Source: JAHFOW01 sp046350595 (GTDB taxonomy: Bacteria; Planctomycetota; Brocadiia; Brocadiales; Brocadiaceae). Taken from it: 64,000 nucleotides of DNA. Each line of letters starts with the position of its first letter. Position 1 is the first letter of the stretch. This document shows, piece after piece, positions 55,695 to 64,000 of the stretch. A program made the translations under genes and the position numbers. The notes under the pieces were generated by a model. It saw only the letters and a program-made list of their open reading frames with translations, was not told the origin of the DNA and did not search any database. The stretch is taken from positions 41,799 through 105,798 of the forward strand of contig JAXMAC010000001.1 of NCBI GenBank assembly GCA_046350595.1, in the 5' to 3' direction.

Positions 55695-56201
55695 TTACCT
55701 TCTCAAATATTTTATAATCTCCCTGCAAAATGCAGGTAAATCGTCCGGAGTCCGCGAGGTAATCAGATTACCGTCAACAACCACTTCCTTATCAATAAAC
55801 ACAGCGCCGGCATTGACCATGTCATCCTTTATCGCAAAGAAGCTGGTGGTCTTTTTTCCTTTTACAATACCCGCCGAAATCAAGACCCACCCTGCATGAC
55901 AGATTGCAGCGACAAGCTTGCCCTGCACATGCATATTTCTGACAAAGGTGTTGACTTCTGCGTACCGCCGCAGGATGTCAGGAGCATATCCACCAGGGAT
56001 AATAACCCCATCTATTTCATCTATCTTTGCATCCCGCAAGGAAAGTTCTTCAATCGCAGGATAACCCTCCTTGCTCTTGTATTCCTTCTTTGTCCCGGAA
56101 CCAATAAAGACGGTTTCTATGCCTTCCTCCCTCAACCGCAAGTAAGGATACCACACTTCTAAAACCTGGTACAGATCTTCAATAAGGACTGCTACTTTCA
56201 T
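55695..56201 (-). CDS. DJ-1/PfpI family protein
   Basis: A 168-residue protein with the class I glutamine-amidotransferase-like fold: VIIPGGYAPDILRR (67-80) and nucleophile Cys101 followed by His102 in AAICHAGWVLISAG. PfpI members act as glyoxalases/deglycases or peptidases; which applies is unknown. ATG at 56201 is used; the frame has a GTG one codon before it. Confidence 0.9.
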   Translation of the reverse strand: MKVAVLIEDLYQVLEVWYPYLRLREEGIETVFIGSGTKKEYKSKEGYPAIEELSLRDAKIDEIDGVIIPGGYAPDILRRYAEVNTFVRNMHVQGKLVAAICHAGWVLISAGIVKGKKTTSFFAIKDDMVNAGAVFIDKEVVVDGNLITSRTPDDLPAFCREIIKYLRR

Positions 56202-56381
56202 CACACACCACCTTATATAAATTCTTTCGGGTATTTATTTGGTAACAGTTCAGCTACCGCAGAGAATGCCGGGATCGGGGAGAGGCTGGTAAAGGGTAAA
56301 CAGAAATAATATTCGAAATTCCCCCCTTTTAACGTATTTCTCTGCATCCTCCGTGTCCCCGGCGGCGAACTATTACAAGTT

Positions 56382-57335
56382 TTAAAACGCTTTCTTCCCA
56401 AAAACCGACTCAAAACGTTTGTTAAAGGACTCCGTGGTAAACTCAAAATTCTGTGAACCATAGACTTCTACGGTATAGGCAGCACAGACGGCGCCTATTT
56501 TCGCAGCATGAACAATGTCGTTTTTTGATACGAGCAGCCCCTTGATAAGCCCCGCCCGGTAAGCATCGCCAGCGCCCGTCGGGTCACATACCTCGTCCAC
56601 TTTTGCTACGGGGATATCAAAACTTCTTGCCTTACCATTTTCCTTACGCATAACCACAGAACCAAATTCACCTTTTGTAACAATAAGGGTTTCTGTTATC
56701 CCCAGGATATCATTAACCGTCATAGCGGTTTTTTCCTGTGTCAGTTGCAGTTCATAGTCATTGCAGATAAATATTTTTGAGCCGTGAATCATCTCGGTTA
56801 AAAGTTCCTTAGTCCATGCCGGAAGTGACTGACCGGGGTCAAGGATATAGTCAATATTTTTCTTTTTGTAGATGTTTGAAAAATTCATCATATCGCCCAG
56901 ATTACCCGGCGCAACGATCGCAATAGTCTGTTTGGAAGAGACAGAATCAAAATCAAAATCGGCGTTGAATTTCATGGCCCCCGGATTAAATGCCGTTATC
57001 TGATTATCGGATTGGTCGGTGGTTATGTATGCGCCCGCGGTGAGTTCCTCCTCGATAATCTTGATATGCTTTGTAGAAACTTTGTGTTGTGCCAGCCAAT
57101 TCTTGTACGGGTTAAAATCACGTCCCGCCGTAGCTACAATAATCGGGCTTTCGCCAAGCAAAGAAAGTCCATAGGCAATATTCCCGGCAGTGCCGCCATA
57201 ATTTTCCATCAGGCCATTAATCATAAAACACACATTGAGCATGTGTATCTTATCAGGCAATATATGATCGGAGAATTTTCCGGGAAAGTCCATGATCCTG
57301 TCATAAGCCAGTGATCCAGAAACAAGAATGTTCAT
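56382..57335 (-). CDS. PfkB-family carbohydrate/nucleoside kinase
   Basis: A 317-residue kinase: GSLAYDRIMDFPG near the N-terminus, YGGTAGNIAYGLSLLG (45-60), and the C-terminal signature CDPTGAGDAYRAGLIKGLL with catalytic Asp. The overall pattern is that of bacterial adenosine kinase-like and ribokinase-like enzymes. Substrate is not determined by sequence. It stands alone between PfpI and a 9-base tandem repeat tract. Confidence 0.88.
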   Translation of the reverse strand: MNILVSGSLAYDRIMDFPGKFSDHILPDKIHMLNVCFMINGLMENYGGTAGNIAYGLSLLGESPIIVATAGRDFNPYKNWLAQHKVSTKHIKIIEEELTAGAYITTDQSDNQITAFNPGAMKFNADFDFDSVSSKQTIAIVAPGNLGDMMNFSNIYKKKNIDYILDPGQSLPAWTKELLTEMIHGSKIFICNDYELQLTQEKTAMTVNDILGITETLIVTKGEFGSVVMRKENGKARSFDIPVAKVDEVCDPTGAGDAYRAGLIKGLLVSKNDIVHAAKIGAVCAAYTVEVYGSQNFEFTTESFNKRFESVFGKKAF

Positions 57336-57431
57336 TTAACTTCTTCTCCTTAAATAAATTTAATATAGAGATATTTCGATACAAATCGTAACGTGGGTGG
57401 TTTATCCCTATAACCGTTTGCATAGATAAAA

Positions 57432-57507
57432 CGGTTCAAGCCGATTAAACTGCTTAAACCGATTAAGCCGTTCAAGCCGTTCAAGCCGCTTAAACCGATT
57501 AAACGGT
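57432..57507. repeat. Degenerate 9-base tandem repeats
   Basis: Eight tandem copies of CCGNTTAAA/CCGNTCAAG-like units (for example CGGTTCAAG CCGATTAAA). The tract lies upstream of the PfkB gene and downstream of the beta-CASP gene. Confidence 0.8.
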
Positions 57508-57554
57508 TTACTTACAAGCAAAGGCATGGAGCGCCGTACCCCTGCCGTATTTGT

Positions 57555-58946
57555 TTAAATATTTACTTCTTCTAAACTACGAGGCACATAAGTATCAAGG
57601 TTTAATTGATTACGAACGGTTTCTGCAAATTTCATGGCAACTTCTTCTTCGCCATGCATTACAAAAACACGTTGCGGATTTTTTTTGAATTTACTAAGCC
57701 ATTCCAGGAGTTCATCGCGGTCGGCATGGGCTGAAAGACCGCCAATGGTGTAGACCCTGGCATTTACAGCAATCTCTTCTCCAAATATTCTTACCATCTT
57801 TGCACCTTCCACAATTCTACGCCCTAAAGTACCCTGCGCCTGAAAGCCAACAAAGATGACACTGCATTCCGGACGCCAGAGGTTATGCTTCAGATGGTGC
57901 CTGATGCGGCCGCCCTCACACATCCCGCTTGAAGATATAACGATGGCGTTGCTCTTGATTTCATTAATCTTCATGGACTCTTCAACCGTTTCCGTAAACT
58001 TCACGCTCAGCGTACTCCGCGGGAATCCCCCTGTTTTCATAAGCTCTAAGGTCTCCGCATCCAGACACTCCGGGTGTTTTAAGGTAATACGCGTCGCCTG
58101 CAGCGCCATGGGACTATCTAGAAAGACCTGAATGCGGCCTAGCTTCCCTTTCCTACCCACCTGATTCAGAATGTAAAGGATGTCCTGAGTCCTTCCTACG
58201 GCAAAGGCCGGAATCAGCACATTTCCGCCTCTTTGGAGGGACTCTGTCACAGCCCGGGTAAATTCTTCTATCGTCTCTTTCATTCCTTTATGGGTTCTGT
58301 TACCATAAGTAGACTCTATGAATATATAATCGCCTTCCTCTATAGGAGTGGGGTCTTTAATTAAGGGTAAATTCTTCTGTCCGAGATCGCCTGAAAAAAC
58401 CAGCTTCCACTCCAGCGCGCCTTCTGTTATCCATAATTCAATAATGGCGGAACCCAGGATATGCCCAGCATCCTGAAATCGTACCTTTATCCCATTTTCC
58501 AGTTCGAGCGTCTCATTGTAGGGAATTCCCTGAATTTGAGTCAGGCTATCAGCGGCCTCTTGTACCGTATACAAAGGCTTGACAGGCGGTTTGCCGGCCC
58601 TCATGCGCTTCTTATTTTCCCATTCGGCATCACGTTCGTGGATATGTGCAGAATCCAGCAACACAACACCGCACAAATCAGCCGTGGCTTGAGTGGCAAA
58701 TATTTTACCCTTAAAACCCTCTTTCACCAGTTTGGGGATGAGACCCGAATGGTCAAGGTGGGCATGAGTCAACAAAAGATAGCGAATTTCAGAGGCCCGA
58801 AATGGGAACGGTTCTTCATTCCTCTGCTCATTCTCCTTCGTGCCCTGAAAAGCACCACAATCGATAAGGAGGCTGGTTTCTTTCGTCTGTATGTGATAAC
58901 AGGAACCCGTGACTGTCCTTGTAGCGCCGACAAATTGAACCTTCAT
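57555..58946 (-). CDS. Metallo-beta-lactamase/beta-CASP RNA exonuclease
   Basis: A 463-residue protein with the metal motif LTHAHLDHSG (HxHxDH) near 60, FSGDLG with the metal-ligand Asp, the beta-CASP segment with ESTYGNRTH and IPAFAVGRTQDILYIL, and SSGMCEGGRIRHHLKHNLW followed by a C-terminal GLSAHADRDELLEWL. This is the CPSF73-like/RMM family with RNA-cleaving activity. It is transcribed away from icd. Confidence 0.92.
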   Translation of the reverse strand: MKVQFVGATRTVTGSCYHIQTKETSLLIDCGAFQGTKENEQRNEEPFPFRASEIRYLLLTHAHLDHSGLIPKLVKEGFKGKIFATQATADLCGVVLLDSAHIHERDAEWENKKRMRAGKPPVKPLYTVQEAADSLTQIQGIPYNETLELENGIKVRFQDAGHILGSAIIELWITEGALEWKLVFSGDLGQKNLPLIKDPTPIEEGDYIFIESTYGNRTHKGMKETIEEFTRAVTESLQRGGNVLIPAFAVGRTQDILYILNQVGRKGKLGRIQVFLDSPMALQATRITLKHPECLDAETLELMKTGGFPRSTLSVKFTETVEESMKINEIKSNAIVISSSGMCEGGRIRHHLKHNLWRPECSVIFVGFQAQGTLGRRIVEGAKMVRIFGEEIAVNARVYTIGGLSAHADRDELLEWLSKFKKNPQRVFVMHGEEEVAMKFAETVRNQLNLDTYVPRSLEEVNI

Positions 58947-58967
58947 AGTTCACCACAAAATATTAAG

Positions 58968-58996
58968 TTGAAATAAAATTATCCTGTAGGTAGTAT
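58968..58996 (+). promoter_or_regulatory. Candidate promoter for icd
   Basis: TTGAAA (58968-58973), 17-base spacer, TAGTAT (58991-58996), in the divergent gap between the beta-CASP gene and icd. It would give a leader of about 95 bases. Confidence 0.45.
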
Positions 58997-59096
58997 AACA
59001 AAGAAAATGTTTATGGTAAAAAGATATTTTTTTTAATAGCTTTAATGAGTTTACCCTCTTAGGAATACAATATAAAACGGGGAAGGAGGAATTACG

Positions 59097-60338
59097 TTGC
59101 CAATGGCAAAGAACAGTTCAACGAGTGGCACAGCAATAACAATAGAAAAGAACCGGTTGATTATCCCTGACGACCCAATCATCCCATTTATCAAGGGAGA
59201 CGGCACGGGTACTGATATCTGGAATGCATCGGTAAGGGTATTTGACGCTGCGGTAAGTAAGACATATAACAACAAGAAACGGGTTCATTGGATGGAGGTC
59301 TATGCCGGTGAAACCGCATTTAAAGCATGCGGAGAATGGTTGCCCAAAGCCACCCTGGACGCCATAAAGAAGTACAAAGTGGCCATTAAGGGACCGTTAA
59401 CCACACCCGTTGGTGGCGGCATCCGGAGTTTGAATGTAACGCTAAGACAGGAACTCGATTTATACGCTTGTGTACGTCCGGTGCGATACTTTGACGGCGT
59501 GCCCAGCCCGGTGAAATCGCCCGAAAAATTGAATGTAATCATTTTCCGTGAAAATACCGAGGATGTGTATGCAGGGATTGAATACAAAGAGGGTTCTGCT
59601 GAGGCAAAAAAGATTATCGCCTTTTTGAAAAATGAATTTGGTAAAAAAGTACGTGAGGATTCCGGTATTGGTATCAAACCCATGAGCGTAACCGGCTCAA
59701 AAAGGTTAATTCGCCGTGCCATACAATATGCAATCGATAAAGGCCGGAAGAGCGTTACCCTCATGCACAAAGGAAATATCATGAAATTTACCGAAGGCGC
59801 CTTCCGCGAGTGGGGATACGCTCTCGCAAAAGAGGAATTTTCTCAGGCCGTGGTAACGGAAGATGAGGTTTTTGAAAGGCATAACGGCATAGCGCCCAAA
59901 GACAGGATTATTTTAAAAGACCGTATTGCGGATGCCATGTTTCAGCAGGTGCTTCTCAGACCGGAGGAATATGATGTGATTGCCACTCCAAATCTCAATG
60001 GCGATTATATCTCCGATGCCTGCGCTGCGCAGGTAGGCGGTCTTGGCATGGCGCCGGGAGCGAATATTGGCGATGAAGCAGCCGTATTCGAGGCAACCCA
60101 CGGCACTGCGCCCAAGTATTCTGGACTGGACAAGGTAAATCCAGGTTCCGTCATTCTTTCGGGCGTTATGATGCTCGAACACATGGGATGGGATGACGCC
60201 GCACGCATGATTGTAAAGGCGTTGGAAAAAACCATTCAGAAGAAAACGGTCACCTATGATCTCGAACGACAGATGAAAGGGGCCAAGCTGGTTAAATGCT
60301 CCGAGTTTGCGGATGAGATAATAAAAAACATGGGGTAA
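59097..60338 (+). CDS. icd: Isocitrate dehydrogenase (NADP type)
   Basis: A 413-residue enzyme oxidising isocitrate to 2-oxoglutarate. Seen: IPFIKGDGTGTDIW near 28, KGPLTTPVGGGIRSLNVTLR QELDLYACVRPVRYF, FRENTEDVYAGIEY, LMHKGNIMKFTEGAFREWGY, DVIATPNLNGDYISDACAAQ VGGLGMAPGANIG. The phosphorylatable-serine region (GGGIRSLNV) matches E. coli Icd. TTG at 59097 is preferred because AAGGAGGA lies 6 bases upstream; the next ATG (59103) is 12 bases away from it. Confidence 0.95.
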   Translation: MPMAKNSSTSGTAITIEKNRLIIPDDPIIPFIKGDGTGTDIWNASVRVFDAAVSKTYNNKKRVHWMEVYAGETAFKACGEWLPKATLDAIKKYKVAIKGPLTTPVGGGIRSLNVTLRQELDLYACVRPVRYFDGVPSPVKSPEKLNVIIFRENTEDVYAGIEYKEGSAEAKKIIAFLKNEFGKKVREDSGIGIKPMSVTGSKRLIRRAIQYAIDKGRKSVTLMHKGNIMKFTEGAFREWGYALAKEEFSQAVVTEDEVFERHNGIAPKDRIILKDRIADAMFQQVLLRPEEYDVIATPNLNGDYISDACAAQVGGLGMAPGANIGDEAAVFEATHGTAPKYSGLDKVNPGSVILSGVMMLEHMGWDDAARMIVKALEKTIQKKTVTYDLERQMKGAKLVKCSEFADEIIKNMG

Positions 60339-61190
60339 TGTGTGTAAGCAAAAATTGATGCGAATCAACACAGTATCTTACAAATAATATTTTGACATTG
60401 TAGAGACAAGGCATTGCCTTGTCTCTACGTTCTTTCCGATTTATTCGGGTTATGAATTAAATGTACAGGAATTTCAATGATTGTAGAGACGCAAAATCTT
60501 GCGTCTCTACCTGCGCATTTTTGAAGTTGCCAAATGCCTCATTGAATTGCAGAGAAATTTGCTCTTATTTATATGGGTTTTCTGTTCGTAGTAGCGACTT
60601 CAGTCGCTTTCTTGTTGTGGACAATATCAATGGAGGACGACTAAAGTCATCACTACAAACAAGGGTGTATATCAGCAGTTTACGCGAATGGGATTTTACC
60701 ACGAAGGACGCGAAGTGCGCAAAGAATAAACCAGGCGCAGGGAAAAGTTGTGGTTGTAGAGCGACGAGCCTCGTCGCTCTACATTGAAAAAATCACCGAA
60801 TTCAATTTTTTATATATTTCTCTGTGCCTCTGTGTGATTATCTTTTTTATCCGTGTTCATCTGCGTGTATCTGTGGCAAGAGTTGCATCTGTTTGGGAGT
60901 TGCGTGTTGGAAAAGTTGTAGAACGAAGCGGCGCTTCGTTGTAGTGGCCAGGCGCGCCGTGCCACAACGCAGTTTAAAAATTGAGTATTTTGGGAATGGA
61001 TAGAAAATGCATTTCAATGCCTATCCCTTGTAATAAACCCGTAGCGGTAGGAGCCAACTCCTGTTGGCGACCCGCCGGTGGATATGTCCATCGCCGTCGG
61101 GAGACGGCTCCTACCAGTCGCCGAAGGACTCATTCAACACAACGGGAGGCGATTTACATGTTGTCTATGAAAAATAGAGAGGAACTCAAT
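60339..61190. other. Large repeat-filled intergenic region
   Basis: Contains GTAGAGAC palindromes (60400-60428, 60483-60510), a GCGACTTCAGTCGC repeat and a GACTAAAGTC arm (60593-60660), GTAGAGCGACGAGCCTCGTC palindrome (60754-60784), CGAAGCGGCGCTTCG (60924-60938) and a 70-base inverted repeat with GGTAGGAGCC/GGCTCCTACC ends (61046-61115). The open frame running from 60981 into mdh reads through these repeats and is not a gene. Confidence 0.75.
60400..60428. repeat. GTAGAGAC palindrome
   Basis: GTAGAGACAAGGC, three bases, exact complement; 62 bases after the icd stop, so it may serve as its terminator hairpin. A second one of the GTAGAGACGCAAAATC subtype follows at 60483-60510. Confidence 0.7.
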
Positions 61191-62126
61191 ATGTCGAGAA
61201 AAAAGATCACAGTCGTTGGCGCCGGGAATGTTGGCGCTACAACAGCCCAGCGATTAGCCGAAAAAGAGTTTGGTGATGTTGTACTCGTGGATATTGTCCA
61301 GGACATGCCCCAGGGAAAGGCGCTGGACATGCTGGAATCAGGGCCTGTATATGGTTATGATTCAAAAATCATTGGCACAAACAACTATGAAGAAACGAAA
61401 AATTCCGATATTGTTGTTATCACTTCCGGCGTGCCCCGAAAACCAGGGATGAGCAGGGATGACCTGCTCAAGATCAATGCGGGTATTGTAAAAGGGGTAA
61501 CAGAAAACATTGCAAAGACTTCTCCGAATGCCATCCTGATTATTGTATCCAATCCTTTGGATGCTATGACTTACGTGGCACACAGGGTGAGCCGGTTCCC
61601 AAGACATCGTATCATGGGCATGGCTGGCGTGTTGGACGCTGCCCGTTTTAGTACCTTCATTGCAATGGAACTCAACGTATCGGTAGAAAATATCCATGCA
61701 TTTGTCCTGGGCGGACATGGCGACACCATGGTTCCATCCACACGATACACCACAGTTGCCGGTGTTTCTGTAGAGGAATTAATACCAAAAGACCGGCTTG
61801 ACGCCATCGTGAAACGCACGCGGGACGGCGGGGCCGAGATTGTCAACCTGCTCAAGACGGGCAGCGCATTTTATGCCCCATCAGCGGCGGTTGTGGATAT
61901 GGTTGAGGCAATCATAAAGGACAAAAAGAAGATTTTGCCCTGTGCAGCGCTGTGTGAAGGGGAATACGGCATTCAAGGACTCTTTGTTGGTGTACCCGTG
62001 AAACTCGGAGCAAAAGGGATAGAGGAGATATTTGAAATCACATTAAATGCAGAAGAATCTGCCGCATTAAAGAGATCGGCAGATGCAGTAAAGGTATTGT
62101 GTGAACAAGTAGACAAAATGGTATAA
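61191..62126 (+). CDS. mdh: Malate dehydrogenase
   Basis: A 311-residue NAD-dependent enzyme of the LDH-like MDH group: KITVVGAGNVGATTAQRLAE, DIVVITSGVPRKPGMSRDDL, VSNPLDAMTYVA with Arg-containing HRVSRFP, and the catalytic His in GGHGDTMVPS. Malate rather than lactate specificity is supported by the Arg in PRKPGMSR. Start is the ATG at 61191 with GAGAGG 9 bases upstream; the frame extends 70 codons upstream through repeats. With icd it supports an oxidative or partial TCA cycle. Confidence 0.95.
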   Translation: MSRKKITVVGAGNVGATTAQRLAEKEFGDVVLVDIVQDMPQGKALDMLESGPVYGYDSKIIGTNNYEETKNSDIVVITSGVPRKPGMSRDDLLKINAGIVKGVTENIAKTSPNAILIIVSNPLDAMTYVAHRVSRFPRHRIMGMAGVLDAARFSTFIAMELNVSVENIHAFVLGGHGDTMVPSTRYTTVAGVSVEELIPKDRLDAIVKRTRDGGAEIVNLLKTGSAFYAPSAAVVDMVEAIIKDKKKILPCAALCEGEYGIQGLFVGVPVKLGAKGIEEIFEITLNAEESAALKRSADAVKVLCEQVDKMV

Positions 62127-62592
62127 CGTTATACGACAGTAAATGCCGAAAGAAATTTGTTAGTATGCGGGAGTTAGCTAAAAACAATCGCAGGGAAGGA
62201 TTGCTTCACTGACGCTCGCAATGACAAGTGGGACAGACTCTTGTCACTCCATCGACGTATTTGATCACGAAGGCACTAAGTTTTTCTTTGTGACTCGGCG
62301 CCTTCGTGGCGAAAAAAGTTGCCGAAGGCCTAATTTAACAACTCACCAAAGACAATTTTTCAGATAGATTACTTTGAAAAACAACGAATCTGTAGTATAA
62401 TAATTGTGCAATCTGTAACTTTTCATGCGCCTGCCTCGCCAAACGTGACAGTTCTTTAATGCCTTAAGGTATTAAACTTATTCTGCTTTCATCAGAATTT
62501 ATAGCTAAGTTTCGTGTACACAAAAAAAGCAATTCGCATGTTTGCAGCATTCGGCACATTAATTGTTATAGAATCTTATGGAGGCAACATCC
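62127..62592. other. Intergenic region and long leader of the PilZ gene
   Basis: One arm of the CATTGCGA repeat (62198-62229), then a strong promoter at 62374-62401 and about 185 bases of untranslated leader without a recognised riboswitch. Confidence 0.6.
62374..62401 (+). promoter_or_regulatory. Sigma70-type promoter of the PilZ-domain gene
   Basis: TTGAAA (62374-62379), 16-base spacer, consensus TATAAT (62396-62401). Transcription would begin near 62408, leaving a leader of about 185 bases. Confidence 0.65.
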
Positions 62593-63987
62593 ATGAGTGG
62601 AAGACCAAAGCCGTTCATACGAATGACCATCGCATGTATTTTTTTCCTCATAGCGGTTACGCTGAATATAGTATTGCCGCGTTATTGGCATAATATTCCA
62701 GAGATCGTTAAGCATCTGCTGCTCGTCTTTAGCGCTATAATGTGTGTTCATATCATGGAATATGCCTACCTGTGGTGGGAAATATTTGGGCACATAAGAC
62801 ATATCCTGGAAGACGCCCTCCAGGCTACCCATAAGCTCATTGATACGAACAAAAATTCCCTGGAAAATTTCTTACAAACCACAAACCAACTCATTGGCTC
62901 GGCAACATCCTGCGGTTTGACAAACATCTACTGCTCCCGCAAGGTTGTAAAAAGCGATATCTACGATGTTATAGAAAGCGCCGAAAGAAGGGCATGGCTA
63001 ATGGGTATTACACTCTCCGAAAATGTGCATCTCGACCAGTTACTCCCTACGCTTGATGAAAAGATAGCCCGTGGGCTGGACATTAAGATTCTGCTTCTAG
63101 ATGCGTTGCGCGAGGCAGCTATTTTCCGCACCCTTCTCGAATGCAACGCCCCGGATGTAGAAAATATTATTAATGTCGACAGGACAAAGATTTACCCAAA
63201 CGACCCCTTTTTCCATCAACGGCTCTATAGTGATTTTGTCCACGCCTGCGACAGGTTGCGGGGCTATCCCAGTTTACGGACAGCGGTAAGATTTTACACA
63301 CACACGCCAACCTGCTGGATGATGGTTATTGACGACATGGCATATTTCCAGCCATATACACTGGGACGAACACAAAAAAATGTGCCGAAGCAATGCAATG
63401 ACGCTACCATGCCGGTTCTCAAGTTCCAAATGCAACCAAAAGGAAAACCCTTCGAAATCATCGAAGACCATTTCTCGAAATTATGGTTAACATCAAACGT
63501 GGATTTATTTCATATTGAGGCTCAAATTGCCGACCGCAGTCGTATTGTTAATGATATATTTAATTCCAACCAAGCATGGTTAAAACATGTTTACGACACC
63601 TTACATGTTTATGACGCCTTATATGTATCGAAAGAAAATGAAAAATCCTTTTCCCTTGATCGAAGAAAATTTCCCCGTCAAACCTGGATATGGAATGACC
63701 CAACACTCACTATCCGTTTAGAATCCGATGCTACGGTGTCAGTTGATGCAACCTTTTGTAATTATTCCCGTGAAGGTATATCACTCAAACTGAAAACTCA
63801 CCTTAATTTAAGCGAAGGACAAATTGTTATGATACAGGGTATACCTCCGACAGACTCAAGTGCTGCCGGTTTTGTGTTGGATCATTTTCTGAAAATCGGA
63901 AGGTTCAGGGTCAAGTGGATGAGAACTGGAACCCAACAAAGTATTGGACTCCAGGCGCTTCCGGAAGATAAAATACTTACGGAGTAA
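62593..63987 (+). CDS. Membrane protein with PLD-like segment and C-terminal PilZ domain
   Basis: A 464-residue protein. Two membrane helices lie near residues 13-30 and 42-62. A middle region, ESAERRAWLMGITLSENVHL and IARGLDIKILLLD, resembles the phospholipase-D-like fold used as a sensor or scaffold, without a visible HxK motif. The C-terminus has RRKFPRQ (RxxxR) and CNYSREGISL ([DN]xSxxG), the two PilZ motifs that bind cyclic di-GMP. The start at 62593 has GGAGG 8 bases upstream; the ATG at 62578 lacks a site. Probably a c-di-GMP receptor at the membrane; target unknown. Confidence 0.78.
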   Translation: MSGRPKPFIRMTIACIFFLIAVTLNIVLPRYWHNIPEIVKHLLLVFSAIMCVHIMEYAYLWWEIFGHIRHILEDALQATHKLIDTNKNSLENFLQTTNQLIGSATSCGLTNIYCSRKVVKSDIYDVIESAERRAWLMGITLSENVHLDQLLPTLDEKIARGLDIKILLLDALREAAIFRTLLECNAPDVENIINVDRTKIYPNDPFFHQRLYSDFVHACDRLRGYPSLRTAVRFYTHTPTCWMMVIDDMAYFQPYTLGRTQKNVPKQCNDATMPVLKFQMQPKGKPFEIIEDHFSKLWLTSNVDLFHIEAQIADRSRIVNDIFNSNQAWLKHVYDTLHVYDALYVSKENEKSFSLDRRKFPRQTWIWNDPTLTIRLESDATVSVDATFCNYSREGISLKLKTHLNLSEGQIVMIQGIPPTDSSAAGFVLDHFLKIGRFRVKWMRTGTQQSIGLQALPEDKILTE

Positions 63988-64000
63988 AGGCGAAGAAAGA

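Noticed and set aside
60981..61190. A 70-residue N-terminal extension of malate dehydrogenase
   Set aside because: It translates inverted repeats (GGTAGGAGCC ends) and the normal MDH start MSRKKITVVG has its own ribosome site at 61191.

Overview
This window most resembles the chromosome of an anaerobic, cytochrome-rich planctomycete of the anammox type (order Brocadiales). The evidence is an octaheme hydroxylamine-oxidoreductase-like protein, a tetraheme cytochrome, a cytochrome c', a SecE with extra N-terminal membrane segments, moderate GC content, and intergenic DNA crowded with short palindromic repeats. This placement is an inference from gene content; no 16S gene is present.

Region by region. 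1-3.5 kb (minus): a classical translation block, tRNA-Thr, tRNA-Tyr, tRNA-Gly, tRNA-Thr, tuf, rpmG, tRNA-Trp, secE, nusG, rplK, in the same order as in E. coli, but with tuf and rpmG broken by single-base indels. 3.5-11 kb: aroC, a LolC/E-type permease, a DnaJ-TPR protein, purC, an inositol-phosphatase-family enzyme, a GlcG/HbpS-like secreted protein and a seven-bladed RCC1 propeller. 11-12.3 kb: a gene graveyard joining pieces of a DUF4258 gene, a pyruvate carboxylase biotin domain and a RAYT transposase. 12.3-15 kb: a GlpX-like protein that has lost catalytic residues and is fused to a TPR-like region. 15.5-21.2 kb: a redox island with four ferritin/rubrerythrin-like proteins, rubredoxin, thioredoxin reductase, two c-type cytochromes and aspartase. 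21.6-29.1 kb: a Gld-type ABC exporter (ATPase, permease, GldG-like), a DUF4340 protein and HtrA, followed by an RNA polymerase omega-like gene.

29.8-32.3 kb: cysK-cysE and a DhnA/LsrF-type aldolase. 32.6-36.7 kb: three damaged genes (zinc alcohol dehydrogenase, sppA, universal stress protein) among repeats. 37.5-41.2 kb: succinate dehydrogenase/fumarate reductase flavoprotein and cytochrome b without the Fe-S subunit, behind a B12-binding radical SAM gene. 41.5-45.9 kb: an SBBP propeller, thiC, bioD and an orphan. 46.5-47.8 kb: an IS630-family element interrupting a secreted-protein gene. 48-53 kb: the octaheme cytochrome, bioA, DUF763 and a Cys-rich secreted orphan. 53.6-64 kb: an Slp lipoprotein, a cation-diffusion transporter, PfpI, PfkB kinase, a beta-CASP nuclease, icd, mdh and a membrane PilZ protein.

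Two themes stand out. Non-coding DNA holds several families of dispersed inverted repeats, including a MITE-like family with a shared terminal repeat. Damage is patchy: most long genes are intact, while tuf/rpmG, the 11.5-12.3 kb graveyard, the alcohol dehydrogenase, sppA, usp and the IS630 transposase each carry indels. This could be real decay, locally poor consensus, or both.
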